Assembly (NCBI GenBank): GCA_019638595.1
Contig: JAHBTJ010000006.1
Coordinates: forward strand, 186,001 to 250,000
DNA from: Chitinophagaceae bacterium
GTDB lineage: Bacteria > Bacteroidota > Bacteroidia > Chitinophagales > Chitinophagaceae
Length of the DNA: 64,000 bases
Reading direction: 5' to 3'
Within the stretch, counting starts at the first letter, position 1. Each line of letters begins with the position of its first letter. Under the pieces are notes generated by a model that was given only the letters and a program-made list of their open reading frames with translations, had not been told where the DNA came from and made no database searches. Both the position numbers and the translations under genes were made by a program. Below are positions 37,357 to 46,600 of the stretch, piece by piece.

Positions 37357-37712
37357 CCCGCCTTGCGCATAGGCGTCAACTTAAAAAATATGAACCTCCC
37401 AATATGTGCCCGTGTGGTATCTTTTTGATATAACCAGGGGTAGCGCCTATGGCGCATTATTGAAAACTATCCTTTTTGTCTGCAAACGGGTTGTGCCCAT
37501 GGCACAGCAAATCCGGTATGCCCAACAGCATTTTATATACTGGAGTAACTGACTAAGCGTATTTCATTTACCCCCGGTTACGTATCTGCAATATGCCGCA
37601 TAGCGGCTACCTGTTTGTAAAAAGAATGCCGGACGTTTTATTTGCCCGCCGCGGCGGGCTACCCTTCATATAAAGTGATCAGGCTTAAGTTGACGCCTAT
37701 GCGCAAAGCGGG
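37357..37712. mobile_element. MITE-like element with 28-bp terminal inverted repeats
   Basis: The ends 37357-37384 and 37685-37712 are reverse complements with 27 of 28 bases matching (core GCGCATAGGCGTCAACTTAA). The 300-bp interior carries short hairpin-type units such as GGGGTAGCGCCTATGGCGCA, GTGCCCATGGCACA, GCCGCATAGCGGC and CCCGCCGCGGCGGG. No transposase frame is present. A target-site duplication was not evident. Confidence 0.55.
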
Positions 37713-37830
37713 ACGAAATCGGCCGTAGTCTCTGCCCCCGTCCGTACCGGTACGGGCAGACGTCCGGCAGGCGGGGCTTTTTGGTTACTTTTTTCCGCAA
37801 AAAAGTAATCAAAAAAAGCGGAGGGATTGT
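37713..37830. repeat. GC-rich intergenic repeat
   Basis: This region contains the palindrome CCGTACCGGTACGG followed by GGGGCTTTTTGGTTACTTTT and GCAAAAAAGTAATC. The two last parts can pair (GATTACTTTTTT / AAAAAAGTAATC). It is a common style of intergenic repeat in this phylum and is non-coding. Confidence 0.5.
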
Positions 37831-37916
37831 AGTTGAAAGGAAAACAGAGTTTGTGTAACAACAAATTGAAGTTCATAACCAAAACCTGCAACTTGTAACC
37901 ACAAACCTGTAAATCT

Positions 37917-39053
37917 TTAATAATACCTTCCCAGCAGCCTGTTCTCCACAATCGTTTTTTTCATGAGGCGCGGATCAATGGGCCCCTGCTTAGCATATAC
38001 AATTTTACCGCCCGGCTCTACCAGGATGGTATAGGGCAACGCGCCCCGCCATCCCGGATCCACCGCTTCTATCAGCTTGTATTTATCATCCTCGCTGAAA
38101 ATATAGTTTTTGTTGGATGCTTGTTGTTCTTTCAAAAACTCCAGCGCTTTTTCTTTTTTGCCCGGCGCATCGGCGCTGATGCTGATGAATTCAAAATCGC
38201 GTTTGCGATACATGCGGTATATGGTAATAAAATCGGGAAACTCACTTACACAGGGACCACACCAGGTAGCCCACACATTGATCAACCGTAGCTTTTTTGA
38301 GTCGTTCTTCAAAAGTGTTCTCACTCCTTTTTCGTCAACCGGTTCCAACTGAACCGGCTCTTTCGCCCATTGTTCTTTCGCCCTTACGATCCAATCGCTT
38401 TTTTCAACCCATTTTACGGAACAGCCAAAAACTTTAGTGGTTTCAGGATTTACCTTTTTATTATCCAGCAAAGCCTCGATAGCATTTTTTGTATCCAGAT
38501 TCTTAGGTGTTTTCGCAGGATCTTCCACATCGTCTATACGTCCCTGGTAGCGCAGCCTGCGTTCGTTATCAAATATAAAAACATGAGGCGTGGCAACAGG
38601 CCCATATGCTTTTGCCGTTACCTGATGGTCGCCATCATACAAATAAGGGAAATTAAAATTCTTCTCTTTTGCCCTTATTTTCATTTCTTCAAACGAATCG
38701 CTCAGGTCGGTATAGTCCAGCTCGCTTAATGTTATAGAATTGGGATCGTTAGGAGATATAGCTACCACGCCTACACCCCTGGATGCATAATCATTCGCCA
38801 TTTTAATGATCCGGTCTTCGTACGCCTGCGCGGTGGGGCAGTGATTGCACGTAAATACAATAACCAGTATTTTTTTATCGCTGAAAGAGGAGAGTGTGTA
38901 TGCTTTATCATCCACCCCTTTCAGGCTGAAATCAGGAGCCTGTGCGCCTATCGGCAAGGTAGGATGTTCTTCTCCTCCTATACCTGCCAAACAAAAGTTC
39001 AATGTAACAGCGATAAAAACAATCAGTTGCAAAAGAAAAGCCGGCTTTTTCAT
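37917..39053 (-). CDS. Two-domain thioredoxin-like protein (redoxin plus TlpA-type)
   Basis: 378 residues with a signal peptide (LLQLIVFIAVTLNFCLA). Domain 1 (about 30-190) is AhpC/TSA-like: GAQAPDFSLKGVDDKAYTL, then VFTCNHCPTAQAY, with two Cys as CNHC in place of CxxC in WCxxC. Domain 2 (about 235-378) is TlpA/ResA-like with NVWATWCGPCVSEFPDF and the cis-Pro region GALPYTILVEPGGKIVYA. It is likely a periplasmic thiol-disulfide protein that reduces partner proteins. It stands alone, between repeat-rich spacers. Confidence 0.88.
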   Translation of the reverse strand: MKKPAFLLQLIVFIAVTLNFCLAGIGGEEHPTLPIGAQAPDFSLKGVDDKAYTLSSFSDKKILVIVFTCNHCPTAQAYEDRIIKMANDYASRGVGVVAISPNDPNSITLSELDYTDLSDSFEEMKIRAKEKNFNFPYLYDGDHQVTAKAYGPVATPHVFIFDNERRLRYQGRIDDVEDPAKTPKNLDTKNAIEALLDNKKVNPETTKVFGCSVKWVEKSDWIVRAKEQWAKEPVQLEPVDEKGVRTLLKNDSKKLRLINVWATWCGPCVSEFPDFITIYRMYRKRDFEFISISADAPGKKEKALEFLKEQQASNKNYIFSEDDKYKLIEAVDPGWRGALPYTILVEPGGKIVYAKQGPIDPRLMKKTIVENRLLGRYY

Positions 39054-39119
39054 GACTGAATCTTTTTTAAAAGTTACAATTTTAATAGCAGGTTGATTTG
39101 TTTCCTTTATACGCTATAG

Positions 39120-39265
39120 CAGCAACCCGCTTTTCACGGAACGGGGTAGCACCTCTGGTGCATAAAACCTTATTGCTATTATTTTCTACCAACGGCTAGC
39201 CTCTATAAGGCATAATAACAGCCTACCTTTTGCCCGCAGCGGCGGGCAATCCGTTTATAACCATT
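39120..39265. repeat. Intergenic repeat related to the 37.4-37.7 kb element
   Basis: GGGGTAGCACCTCTGGTGCA, CGGCTAGCCTCTATAAGGCA and GCCCGCAGCGGCGGGC are variants of the hairpin units inside the element at 37357-37712. A related unit, CATAGAGGCTACCCGTTT, lies near 23488. Nothing coding is seen. Confidence 0.6.
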
Positions 39266-39296
39266 GGCAGATCTCACTTGCGTACCGAAAGTAATA

Positions 39297-41762
39297 TCAT
39301 GATTCAGCGTCCAACCCTTCCTTCACTTTTTTCTTTGCCTGCCGTAACCGGTAATTAAAAGTAAGATTGGCCTGCCGTAATCTGCCCTGCGAGCTTCCCG
39401 AAGCGTAAAAATTAGCGCCCTCCGTAATAGAACGATACTTACGTGAATTAAAAACATCCAGCACGTTCAGGGTAATGGTCGCTTTGTTTTTAAGAATGTC
39501 TTTACTAACCGACAGATCAAGCGTAGCCAACGACTTGCGCCTGCCCTGCGGCGTTTGCTGAGGCGCTTCGTAGTTCCCGCGTAATTGTATATCGGTATTT
39601 TTCCATACGGTAGTTCTCGACAGCAGGCGTACCTGCCAACTGTAAGTATCGCTTTCAAATTCATCGCTCAAATTACTGCCGTCGGTAATGGCGCGGAAAA
39701 AGTTAAAGCTCCCATCCATTTTCCACCATGGGCGTGGAGAGTAGGAGCCTGTTAGTTCCGCACCAAATGAATTTTCAGTGGCCAGGTTTTCGGGCACGGT
39801 TACTGAATTGCCTTCTTCATCCATCCTTCTTACAGACATTATTTTTCCTTTTGTATAGCGATAGTATAGCGAAGAGCTTACAGACGCTTTGTCAAGGTAT
39901 TTGATATGCCCTATTTCAAAGGCATCGGTAAATTCGGGGTTCAGATCAGGATTGCCACTCCAGTAATTCCGGTTATCGCTATAGGTCATAAAAGGACTGA
40001 GATCGTTGTATTGCGGCCGGCGCACCCTTTTGCTGTAGCTCAACTGTATGGCATGTCCTTCGGGCAGGTCGTATGTTACATGCACACTGGGGAAAAGGTT
40101 GGAATATTTCCTCGGGTTTACTTCGTTGGTTTGCTTAAGCGTAGTGGTTACATCCGTAATTTCGCCGCGCAGGCCGGCCTGGTAAGTAAACTTTTTGATC
40201 TTATTACTCAGTATAGCGTACACCGCATGTATGTTCTCGTTATATACAAAGTTATTGGTCAGGCCGGCCAGCTCAAACCAGCTATCGTCTTCATCGCGCT
40301 GCGTAACAGTATAATTGTTGGTCATATCCCGGAAGCTGCTGCGTAATCCTGCTTCAAATTTCCCGTTCTCGCCAAAGGGCTGAATATAATCAACCTGCAT
40401 AAGGTATTGCTTTTCTGTTTCATAATTAACGGCACGCTGCAACAGGTAAGGAACGGCGGTGTGGGTTCCATCCGGGTTATATTCATCCTGCCCGAAATAC
40501 TGGTCTGAGTTTTCCCAGTTATCCAAAAATCTTACATCCGCCGTAAGCTCATGCCCCTGCCGTTTGAAATTGCGTTTAAAGCTCAATGCATATTCCGAGT
40601 TGGGTTCTGTTTCCGTTTCATCCTGTGTGCGGCGGGTAATACCCGTAGGGTTTTTGATATCGTTCAAAAAATCATGATACACAATATCGGAAAATCTTTT
40701 TCCCTTGCTCATTCTATAAGTATACGCGGCAGTCAGTATATTCTTTTCATCAAAAAAATAATCCAATCCTGCCCTTGCCGTATTATACATGCCTTTAAGG
40801 TGGTGTTCCATTTCCTTGGTACTGATGAATGTGCTGTCGTTGCGGTAAAATTCCTGGTATAAATTATTTTTTCCGGGAGCATTCCTGTAAGAAGTAGAAT
40901 AGTTTACGAAGAAATTGAAATCCTTTTTCCTGTAGTTCACATTGGCCGCTACACCAAAGTTTTCCGGGTAACCCGCCACTACATCAAACGATCCGTTAAA
41001 GCCTTCTTTCCTTTCTTTTTTTAATACAATATTGATGATGCCTCCCATACCTTCCGCTTCGTAACGGGCAGAAGGGTTAGTAATGATCTCCACACGTTCT
41101 ATCATGCTGCCCTGTAATTGCTGTAGCCCGCTGCCGCCGCGCAGGCTTACCAGGCCCGACGGCTTCCCGTCAATTAAAATCCTTACACTATTGCTTCCGC
41201 GTAAGCTAACATTCCCTTCCACATCTACCGCTACAGACGGTATATTGCTGAGTATATCTACCGCAGTTCCTCCCGCATTGGCAAGGTCTTTTCCCACGTT
41301 AAATATTTTTTTGTCGAGCGATAGTTGCATGGAACTTTTTTCTCCCTGTACAACAATTTCTTCCAGCGTTTTGGTTAAAGAAGCAAGCCTGACCGTTCCA
41401 AGATCAAAGGGTGAATTTTCCCTGCTTAGCCTAAACACCTGCGACTTATGGGTTTCATATCCTATAAATGCGATGATCGCGTAGTAAGTACCGGCAGGAG
41501 CTTCCAGCACAAAATTTCCTTCCTCCAGCGTTGTAACAGAAGCCACAGCCACGCTATCGGTTTGTTTAAAAAGCTGAACCGTGGCATAGCCCAGCGAAGT
41601 GCCGGACTGCGACTCAACTACTTTTCCTGAAACTTTCAGTAAATTGTTTTGCTGGGCAAGCCCGTTCATTTGTATGAGCTGCATGATCAAAAACAAAAAG
41701 CCTACTCTTTTAAAGAACCATAGCTGAACCGAAAAAAAATTAGCTGGTAAAATCCTGTCCAA
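39297..41762 (-). CDS. Outer-membrane beta-barrel receptor (TonB-dependent receptor-like)
   Basis: 821 residues. An N-terminal signal region ends MNGLAQ. A CarboxypepD_reg-like domain (VSGKVVESQSGTSLGYATVQ, FVLEAPAGTYYAIIAFIGY) is followed by a plug domain (DILSNIPSVAVDVEGNVSLR, IRILIDGKPSG-type strand VRILIDGKPSG, MIERVEIITNPSARYEAEGM, GGIINIVLKK). The rest is an outer-membrane beta-barrel of the OMP_b-brl_3 type ending ANLTFNYRLRQAKKK. No SusD-like partner is adjacent, so this is a lone receptor. The ligand is unknown. Confidence 0.9.
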   Translation of the reverse strand: MDRILPANFFSVQLWFFKRVGFLFLIMQLIQMNGLAQQNNLLKVSGKVVESQSGTSLGYATVQLFKQTDSVAVASVTTLEEGNFVLEAPAGTYYAIIAFIGYETHKSQVFRLSRENSPFDLGTVRLASLTKTLEEIVVQGEKSSMQLSLDKKIFNVGKDLANAGGTAVDILSNIPSVAVDVEGNVSLRGSNSVRILIDGKPSGLVSLRGGSGLQQLQGSMIERVEIITNPSARYEAEGMGGIINIVLKKERKEGFNGSFDVVAGYPENFGVAANVNYRKKDFNFFVNYSTSYRNAPGKNNLYQEFYRNDSTFISTKEMEHHLKGMYNTARAGLDYFFDEKNILTAAYTYRMSKGKRFSDIVYHDFLNDIKNPTGITRRTQDETETEPNSEYALSFKRNFKRQGHELTADVRFLDNWENSDQYFGQDEYNPDGTHTAVPYLLQRAVNYETEKQYLMQVDYIQPFGENGKFEAGLRSSFRDMTNNYTVTQRDEDDSWFELAGLTNNFVYNENIHAVYAILSNKIKKFTYQAGLRGEITDVTTTLKQTNEVNPRKYSNLFPSVHVTYDLPEGHAIQLSYSKRVRRPQYNDLSPFMTYSDNRNYWSGNPDLNPEFTDAFEIGHIKYLDKASVSSSLYYRYTKGKIMSVRRMDEEGNSVTVPENLATENSFGAELTGSYSPRPWWKMDGSFNFFRAITDGSNLSDEFESDTYSWQVRLLSRTTVWKNTDIQLRGNYEAPQQTPQGRRKSLATLDLSVSKDILKNKATITLNVLDVFNSRKYRSITEGANFYASGSSQGRLRQANLTFNYRLRQAKKKVKEGLDAES

Positions 41763-42112
41763 AATGAATAATTTAAGATGATATGCAAGAAGGTAAAATT
41801 AGGTAAAAAACACGGATCAGTACCTGAGCCAACAGGGCAAACGCATTAAATTTTCCGGTGGGTGAAGATGTCCGTAGAAGAAAGTTCCCGGAGTTTTATT
41901 TGTTACAAATCAACCCGGTCTTTTTGTAACAATAAAACTAAATACATGAACTACCCTTTTAATAAATGAACAGGGAGCATTCAATTTTCACCGGTAATGC
42001 CCCGCCGCCCATTTTTCAGCGCGAAAGCCAGGGCTTTATTTCGGTATAAGCTTATTGCTGGTTTTGCCGAAATGAAAACAGTTCTCACCAAAGGTAAATG
42101 CGTCAAAAAAAA
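41763..42112. other. Leader region of the outer-membrane receptor gene
   Basis: A 350-bp spacer between two minus-strand genes. It holds an imperfect inverted repeat at 41892-41939 and no coding frame. It must contain the receptor promoter on the minus strand, but no full TTG-N19-TAnnTTTG match was found. Confidence 0.45.
41892..41939. repeat. Imperfect inverted repeat upstream of the receptor gene
   Basis: The arms agttttatttgttacaaa (41892-41909) and tttgtaacaataaaact (41923-41939) are complements with one bulged base, around a 13-bp spacer. It is AT-rich with a GTTACA/TGTAAC core; more like an operator than a terminator. Confidence 0.5.
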
Positions 42113-43228
42113 TTATTTCTTTTGCAGGATAGCTTTTAATTTTTTTGCATAGGCACGGGCGTATTCCATCATACCCAGGTCGTTCGGATGCGAACCGTCT
42201 ACCGTGCTTTCTGTATTGAGCGCCATTTCTTTTGCCGTAAGCAGGTAAACATGCTTAAATCCCTGCTGTTGTATGGCAGTAAAAGCTTCGTTAAACACTA
42301 TGTTTACATTGCCATACCGGTTGAACACGCTGGTATCCATATTTGAATAGGGAAGTGTAGTGGCATGTTCCACCAGCAGTATAGGAGTTTGGGGATGCTT
42401 ATGCCGGAGTGTAGCGACCGCGTTTATTATTAATTTTTTTACTTCAGCGGGAGGAAATACAGAACGATCCACGAGATTGGGAAGGCAATCCAGCACATAT
42501 ACCGAAGCATCAATTTCATTCATCAGCTCCAATACAGGTTTTTCCAGGTGCCCGTTACCCGAAAAGCCCAGGTTGATGACGCTACGGTCGAGCATACGGT
42601 TTAAGATACCCGTCCATGCCATGCCCGGGCGGCTGGCACAACCACCCTGCGCAATAGAGCTGCCATATACCAGCACCGGTTTTTCTTTTTGCTTTGGCAG
42701 GAATGAAAACGTTGCACGCTCTTCAACTCCTATTGTAAGCCACTTTACACTATTATATAACGGAAGATATAACCGGAACTCTGTTATGCCGTTCAGGTCC
42801 AGGTTACCGAACCTGTATTCTATGGTATCTCCGAACTTATATTTGCCCGATGCCCATTGCCATTTCCCTGCTTTATCTTTTGCATACAGGTCTACTCCAC
42901 TTACACCCGTAGCTGGCATATGAGGAAATGACAGCCCCCCATCAACCATATAACGGACTACTATTTTATCAGAGCCGGTAGAAAAACGAATGTACTCGCC
43001 TGCAGAATGTCGCCCAAGATCCCATATTTCCTCTCTCACAACAGGCTTTGCCCTTGCCGGCAGCCGGTCATAGGTGTTTTCAACCTCGCCCGGCCAGGCC
43101 TGTCCATCAACTGCAGGTTCCTTAGCCTCTGCCGGGTTATACCAGGTATAGGCGACTGTATGCTGCGCCTGGGCGTTTAAAGCACCCGTATATGCACAAC
43201 ACAAAATGAAGCAGTATAGTAATTTCAT
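42113..43228 (-). CDS. SGNH/GDSL hydrolase with N-terminal beta domain
   Basis: 371 residues with a signal peptide (LLYCFILCCAYTGALNAQAQ). An N-terminal beta-sandwich (about 40-185) leads to an SGNH domain with the catalytic Ser in VLVYGSSIAQGGC, Gly/Asn in LGFSGNGHLE and the Asp-x-x-His pair in TVDGSHPNDLGM. These exported esterases often remove acetyl groups from glycans. It is single, between the receptor gene and the divergent DUF4230 operon. Confidence 0.9.
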   Translation of the reverse strand: MKLLYCFILCCAYTGALNAQAQHTVAYTWYNPAEAKEPAVDGQAWPGEVENTYDRLPARAKPVVREEIWDLGRHSAGEYIRFSTGSDKIVVRYMVDGGLSFPHMPATGVSGVDLYAKDKAGKWQWASGKYKFGDTIEYRFGNLDLNGITEFRLYLPLYNSVKWLTIGVEERATFSFLPKQKEKPVLVYGSSIAQGGCASRPGMAWTGILNRMLDRSVINLGFSGNGHLEKPVLELMNEIDASVYVLDCLPNLVDRSVFPPAEVKKLIINAVATLRHKHPQTPILLVEHATTLPYSNMDTSVFNRYGNVNIVFNEAFTAIQQQGFKHVYLLTAKEMALNTESTVDGSHPNDLGMMEYARAYAKKLKAILQKK

Positions 43229-43421
43229 ACACGATCGTTTAGAAATGCAGTATTGTTCCTAACAAATAGAACAGGCCGGCACTCTAATATCATCAAAATA
43301 TTGTTAGTTTTTACAGATTTCCGGCAGATGTTCCCATTTTTTATACTCAAAACGCTCTTCCCGCAAATATGCTCCCAACGATCACTCCGCTTAAACTATA
43401 AAAGGAATTGTAAATTGCAGC

Positions 43422-43991
43422 ATGGTAAAACGGCTGATCTGTATTTACATACTCCTGCTAATGGCGGGCTGCAACAATAAGGAGCCAAAGCAGCCACAGG
43501 AAATTCTTGCTCTTAAAGAAATGAATGAGCTGGTTACCGTAGAATATATAGTAAGCAAGATCATTAAGGCCAACGATAATAAGACCTGGTATAAATTCGG
43601 GGACCGCAAAATTTTAATGACCTGCCAGGCTACCTTAAAAGGAGGAATTGATCTTTCAAAGATTGATGAAACAAAAGTAAGTATCAATAACAAAGAAATC
43701 AGTGTGGTATTACCACGCGCCACTCTTTTATCTATTAACATAAAGCCTGAGGATATTAAGGTGGCTTATGAAGAAGTGGGCGCTTTACGTTCCGGTTTTT
43801 CAAGCCAGGAACGCGATGAGCTGGCAAGCCAGGCGCAGATGCAGATACAGAGCAGCGCCGACTCCCTGGGAGTATTGAGAACCGCGGAAGCCAATGCAGG
43901 CATTTTTGTAAGTAACTTTTTGCGAAACCTGGGTTATGAAAAAGTAACGGTAAAGTTTGACGACAGCCCCTTTCTACCCATACTCAACTAA
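43422..43991 (+). CDS. DUF4230 lipoprotein
   Basis: 189 residues with a lipoprotein signal (LICIYILLLMAGC, lipid Cys near 17). The DUF4230 pattern is seen: LVTVEYIVSKIIKANDNKTW, FGDRKILMTCQATLKGGIDL, then IDETKVSINNKEISVVLPRA and a C-terminal helix with FVSNFLRNLGYEKVTVKFDD. The fold resembles eukaryotic-like membrane-associated beta domains; no function is known. It is first of a pair with a paralogous DUF4230 gene 4 bp downstream. Confidence 0.85.
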   Translation: MVKRLICIYILLLMAGCNNKEPKQPQEILALKEMNELVTVEYIVSKIIKANDNKTWYKFGDRKILMTCQATLKGGIDLSKIDETKVSINNKEISVVLPRATLLSINIKPEDIKVAYEEVGALRSGFSSQERDELASQAQMQIQSSADSLGVLRTAEANAGIFVSNFLRNLGYEKVTVKFDDSPFLPILN

Positions 43992-43995
43992 AACA

Positions 43996-44631
43996 ATGAA
44001 AATATTCAGGCGATACATTGTTGCACTTATGATAGCCGCCCTTCTTATCCTGCTTTTTTTTAAAGCAGGCTGGCTCGGATCACTCAACAATATATTTAAG
44101 GCGCAACCGGTCGTAATAGACAATACTCCTATATTAATAAAAGAGATCAACGAACTGGCGCAACTGTGTACTATCACCGTATACGACGAAGTAGTGGTGG
44201 ATTCAACCGTTATTCAACCCAAATCGGCGGTAGAAATGATCCTTCCCGATTTTTCAAAATTTTCGGGACTACCGGTTACGGGCAAACGAATTGTAGTGAT
44301 CGGGAAGGGAAAAGTGGTTGCAGGCACCGACTTAAAAAAATTAGAACCCCGGCATTTTTTTATTGGTAAAGACTCCATATCACTTACGCTTCCCAAAGCT
44401 GAGATACTGGATGCGATCATTAACCCTTCGGGCTTTGAAACATTTGATGAACTGGGGAACTGGAGCAGCGAAGCCGTTACTGCTGTAAAAATAAAAGCAA
44501 GAAATAAAATGGTAGAAAGGGCCTTGCAGCAAAAGATACTGGAAAAAGCCGCAGAAAGAAGCAGCATGCTGATGGAAAATTTTTTACGCAGCGCCGGCTT
44601 TAAAAAAATAACTGTGAGAGCGGAAACATGA
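43996..44631 (+). CDS. DUF4230 membrane-anchored protein
   Basis: 211 residues from ATG 43996, 4 bp past the first DUF4230 stop; an in-frame extension to 43957 would overlap that gene. It has one N-terminal membrane helix (YIVALMIAALLILLFF). It has the same domain order as its neighbour: ELAQLCTITVYDEVVVDS, GKRIVVIGKGKVVAGTDLKK, DSISLTLPKAEILDAI and a terminal MLMENFLRSAGFKKITV. The shared ending (NFLR-x-x-GY/F-x-K-x-TV) shows the two are paralogues. A PAP2 gene follows after 43 bp. Confidence 0.85.
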   Translation: MKIFRRYIVALMIAALLILLFFKAGWLGSLNNIFKAQPVVIDNTPILIKEINELAQLCTITVYDEVVVDSTVIQPKSAVEMILPDFSKFSGLPVTGKRIVVIGKGKVVAGTDLKKLEPRHFFIGKDSISLTLPKAEILDAIINPSGFETFDELGNWSSEAVTAVKIKARNKMVERALQQKILEKAAERSSMLMENFLRSAGFKKITVRAET

Positions 44632-44674
44632 TCCACCGGCTTTTCAACGTTCACAGCACTTTCAATCATCTGTT

Positions 44675-45259
44675 ATGAAAGCATTTTATACACTCCTGCT
44701 GCTCCTGCTTCCGGTATACCTGCTGGCTCAAAATATTGATATTGACCTGCTCAAAAAAATCAATCCCACTCACCCGCGGTCAGGCATCTGGGCTGCAACA
44801 AGTCACTCGGCTTACTGGGTTCCACCCGCTACGGCGGCGGGTACCCTTGTTACTGGCTTTATTAAAAAAGACAGGAAACTTATAACAAATGGTTACCAGG
44901 TTATTATTAATACCGCTATAAGCGCCGGGGTATCGGAAGTTATGAAACAAACTTTCAGGCGCGACCGGCCGGCAGAAACCTATCCAAACATTATATACCC
45001 CGCGGAAGAAAAACACGGAAGATCTTTTCCATCGGGACATACGATCATGGCATTTGCCACCGCTACCACATTATCGCTGCAATATAAAAAATGGTATGTT
45101 GCGGTACCTGCTTACACATGGGCAGGCGCAGTAGGATATTCGCGCCTGTACCAGGGCGTTCATTATCCATCGGATGTGCTTGCCGGAGCGGCCATAGGTA
45201 TAGGAACAGGCTATCTCAGCCACTGGCTCACACAAAAGATCTTTAAACCTGCGCATTAA
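44675..45259 (+). CDS. PAP2 family phosphatase
   Basis: 194 residues with a signal or first helix (FYTLLLLLLPVYLLAQ) and the three acid-phosphatase motifs: KQTFRRDRP, FPSGHTIMAF and SRLYQGVHYPSDVLAG, with the catalytic His residues in the last two. It likely dephosphorylates undecaprenyl diphosphate or a phospholipid, or acts on periplasmic phosphate esters. The domain appears short in membrane segments, so a soluble periplasmic form is also possible. It is probably co-transcribed with the DUF4230 pair. Confidence 0.9.
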   Translation: MKAFYTLLLLLLPVYLLAQNIDIDLLKKINPTHPRSGIWAATSHSAYWVPPATAAGTLVTGFIKKDRKLITNGYQVIINTAISAGVSEVMKQTFRRDRPAETYPNIIYPAEEKHGRSFPSGHTIMAFATATTLSLQYKKWYVAVPAYTWAGAVGYSRLYQGVHYPSDVLAGAAIGIGTGYLSHWLTQKIFKPAH

Positions 45260-45272
45260 CAAACAGCGCGTG

Positions 45273-46493
45273 TTATCCCAGTACAGGCCGGGGAGTAATT
45301 TTTTCAGGCGAAGGAAGCGGTGAAGGCTTTGCTTTTTTCTTTTTACGGCCCCGCCATACCATAAACCCTGTTACAGGAAGACTGGCGCATATCAACGAGC
45401 CGAAAAAAGCGAGTATTTTGCCCGGCAAGCCCAATACAGCTCCTACATGAATATCATAGTTCATGCGGGCTATCTTATCAGCAAGCGAGGCGTCCTTGAA
45501 ACCTCCCGCGTATACGCCGGTTGCCGGCAACTCCTGTAATGTATACTGATCGTAATGATAATAGTCGGCATTGTAATAAGTTCCGGGACGGTGATTTACA
45601 AAACCCTCGATCGCATCTGTAGGAGTAGCGGGATAAAATACGCCGAATTTTTCCTTTTGACTGGCTTTTTCCGCCATCAGGTAGTATACGTGGTCTCCGG
45701 CATTTTTACCCTTTTGCACGATAGCGGTAGTATCTGAAACAGGATGTTCGTGAGGCGGCAGGGTTTTGCCCGCGGAAGTAACAAAATACAATGATTTGGC
45801 AAACCATTCAAACCCCCATACCAGGCCGGTAATAGCAATAAAGACAGCGACCCATGTCATATAAAAACCCAGCACATTGTGCAGGTCGTAGTTCACCCTG
45901 CGCCATTTGGCATTCCATTTAACAGAGAACCGTTGCTTGCGCGCCGCTTTGTTTTTTGGCCACCAGAGCACAAGCCCGGTTATCATCATTATTACAAATA
46001 TCAATGTAGCTGAAGCAACGATCGGCTGCCCTGTTTCGGGCGGAAGCCACAGGTAGAAATGCCCGTCAAGCACTATCCTGAAAAAATCCTTCCGCATGTC
46101 CTTTACCTTCAGCACTTCTGCCGTATAGGGGTTCAGGAATATCAGCTTGTAGTTTTCCTCTTCATCATAATAATAAGCAAGCGCAGCCCGGTCTTTAGCC
46201 AGGTATTCAATACCTTTTATTTCTTTGCCATCCAGGCGCCTGTCTGCTTCCGGCTTTAATTTGGAGGGAGGGAGAAAAGCGGATGACTGCGGCTGCACAT
46301 ACTGGTAGGGCTGGGTAATGCTCCTTATTTCCTCTTCGAACGCGAGCATACAACCTGTAATACCTAAAAAAAGCACAATAATGCCGGAGCCGATACCCAG
46401 CCACAGATGCAGCCAGCCTACGATACGGCGAAAAAGCGATTTACCGCCCGGCTTTTTTTTCACTGCTGAACCTGTTTTAACATTTGATCTCAT
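45273..46493 (-). CDS. PepSY-associated membrane protein
   Basis: 406 residues. Four membrane helices: LWLGIGSGIIVLFLGITGCML near 30-50, VASATLIFVIMMITGLVLWW near 160-180, FYMTWVAVFIAITGLVWGF near 205-225 and ILAFFGSLICASLPVTGFMVW near 360-380. PepSY-like beta stretches lie between them (KLIFLNPYTAEVLKVKD, FYLWLPPETGQP). HLWLG and HNVLGFYMTW carry the conserved His of this family. Homologues are often part of iron uptake or reduction; no receptor is directly adjacent. Confidence 0.9.
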   Translation of the reverse strand: MRSNVKTGSAVKKKPGGKSLFRRIVGWLHLWLGIGSGIIVLFLGITGCMLAFEEEIRSITQPYQYVQPQSSAFLPPSKLKPEADRRLDGKEIKGIEYLAKDRAALAYYYDEEENYKLIFLNPYTAEVLKVKDMRKDFFRIVLDGHFYLWLPPETGQPIVASATLIFVIMMITGLVLWWPKNKAARKQRFSVKWNAKWRRVNYDLHNVLGFYMTWVAVFIAITGLVWGFEWFAKSLYFVTSAGKTLPPHEHPVSDTTAIVQKGKNAGDHVYYLMAEKASQKEKFGVFYPATPTDAIEGFVNHRPGTYYNADYYHYDQYTLQELPATGVYAGGFKDASLADKIARMNYDIHVGAVLGLPGKILAFFGSLICASLPVTGFMVWRGRKKKKAKPSPLPSPEKITPRPVLG

Positions 46494-46600
46494 ACGGCTC
46501 CTATTATCTGCTTGTGGAAGATTGCAATATTATTATATAAACCGCAGTATGATTTACGAAATAGGGAAACTGATGGCATTACCGGCAAGAAAGCTGTGTT

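Noticed and set aside
37057-37433. Open frames in the 37.0-37.9 kb spacer
   Set aside because: They cross the REP-like and inverted-repeat elements and have no coding character.
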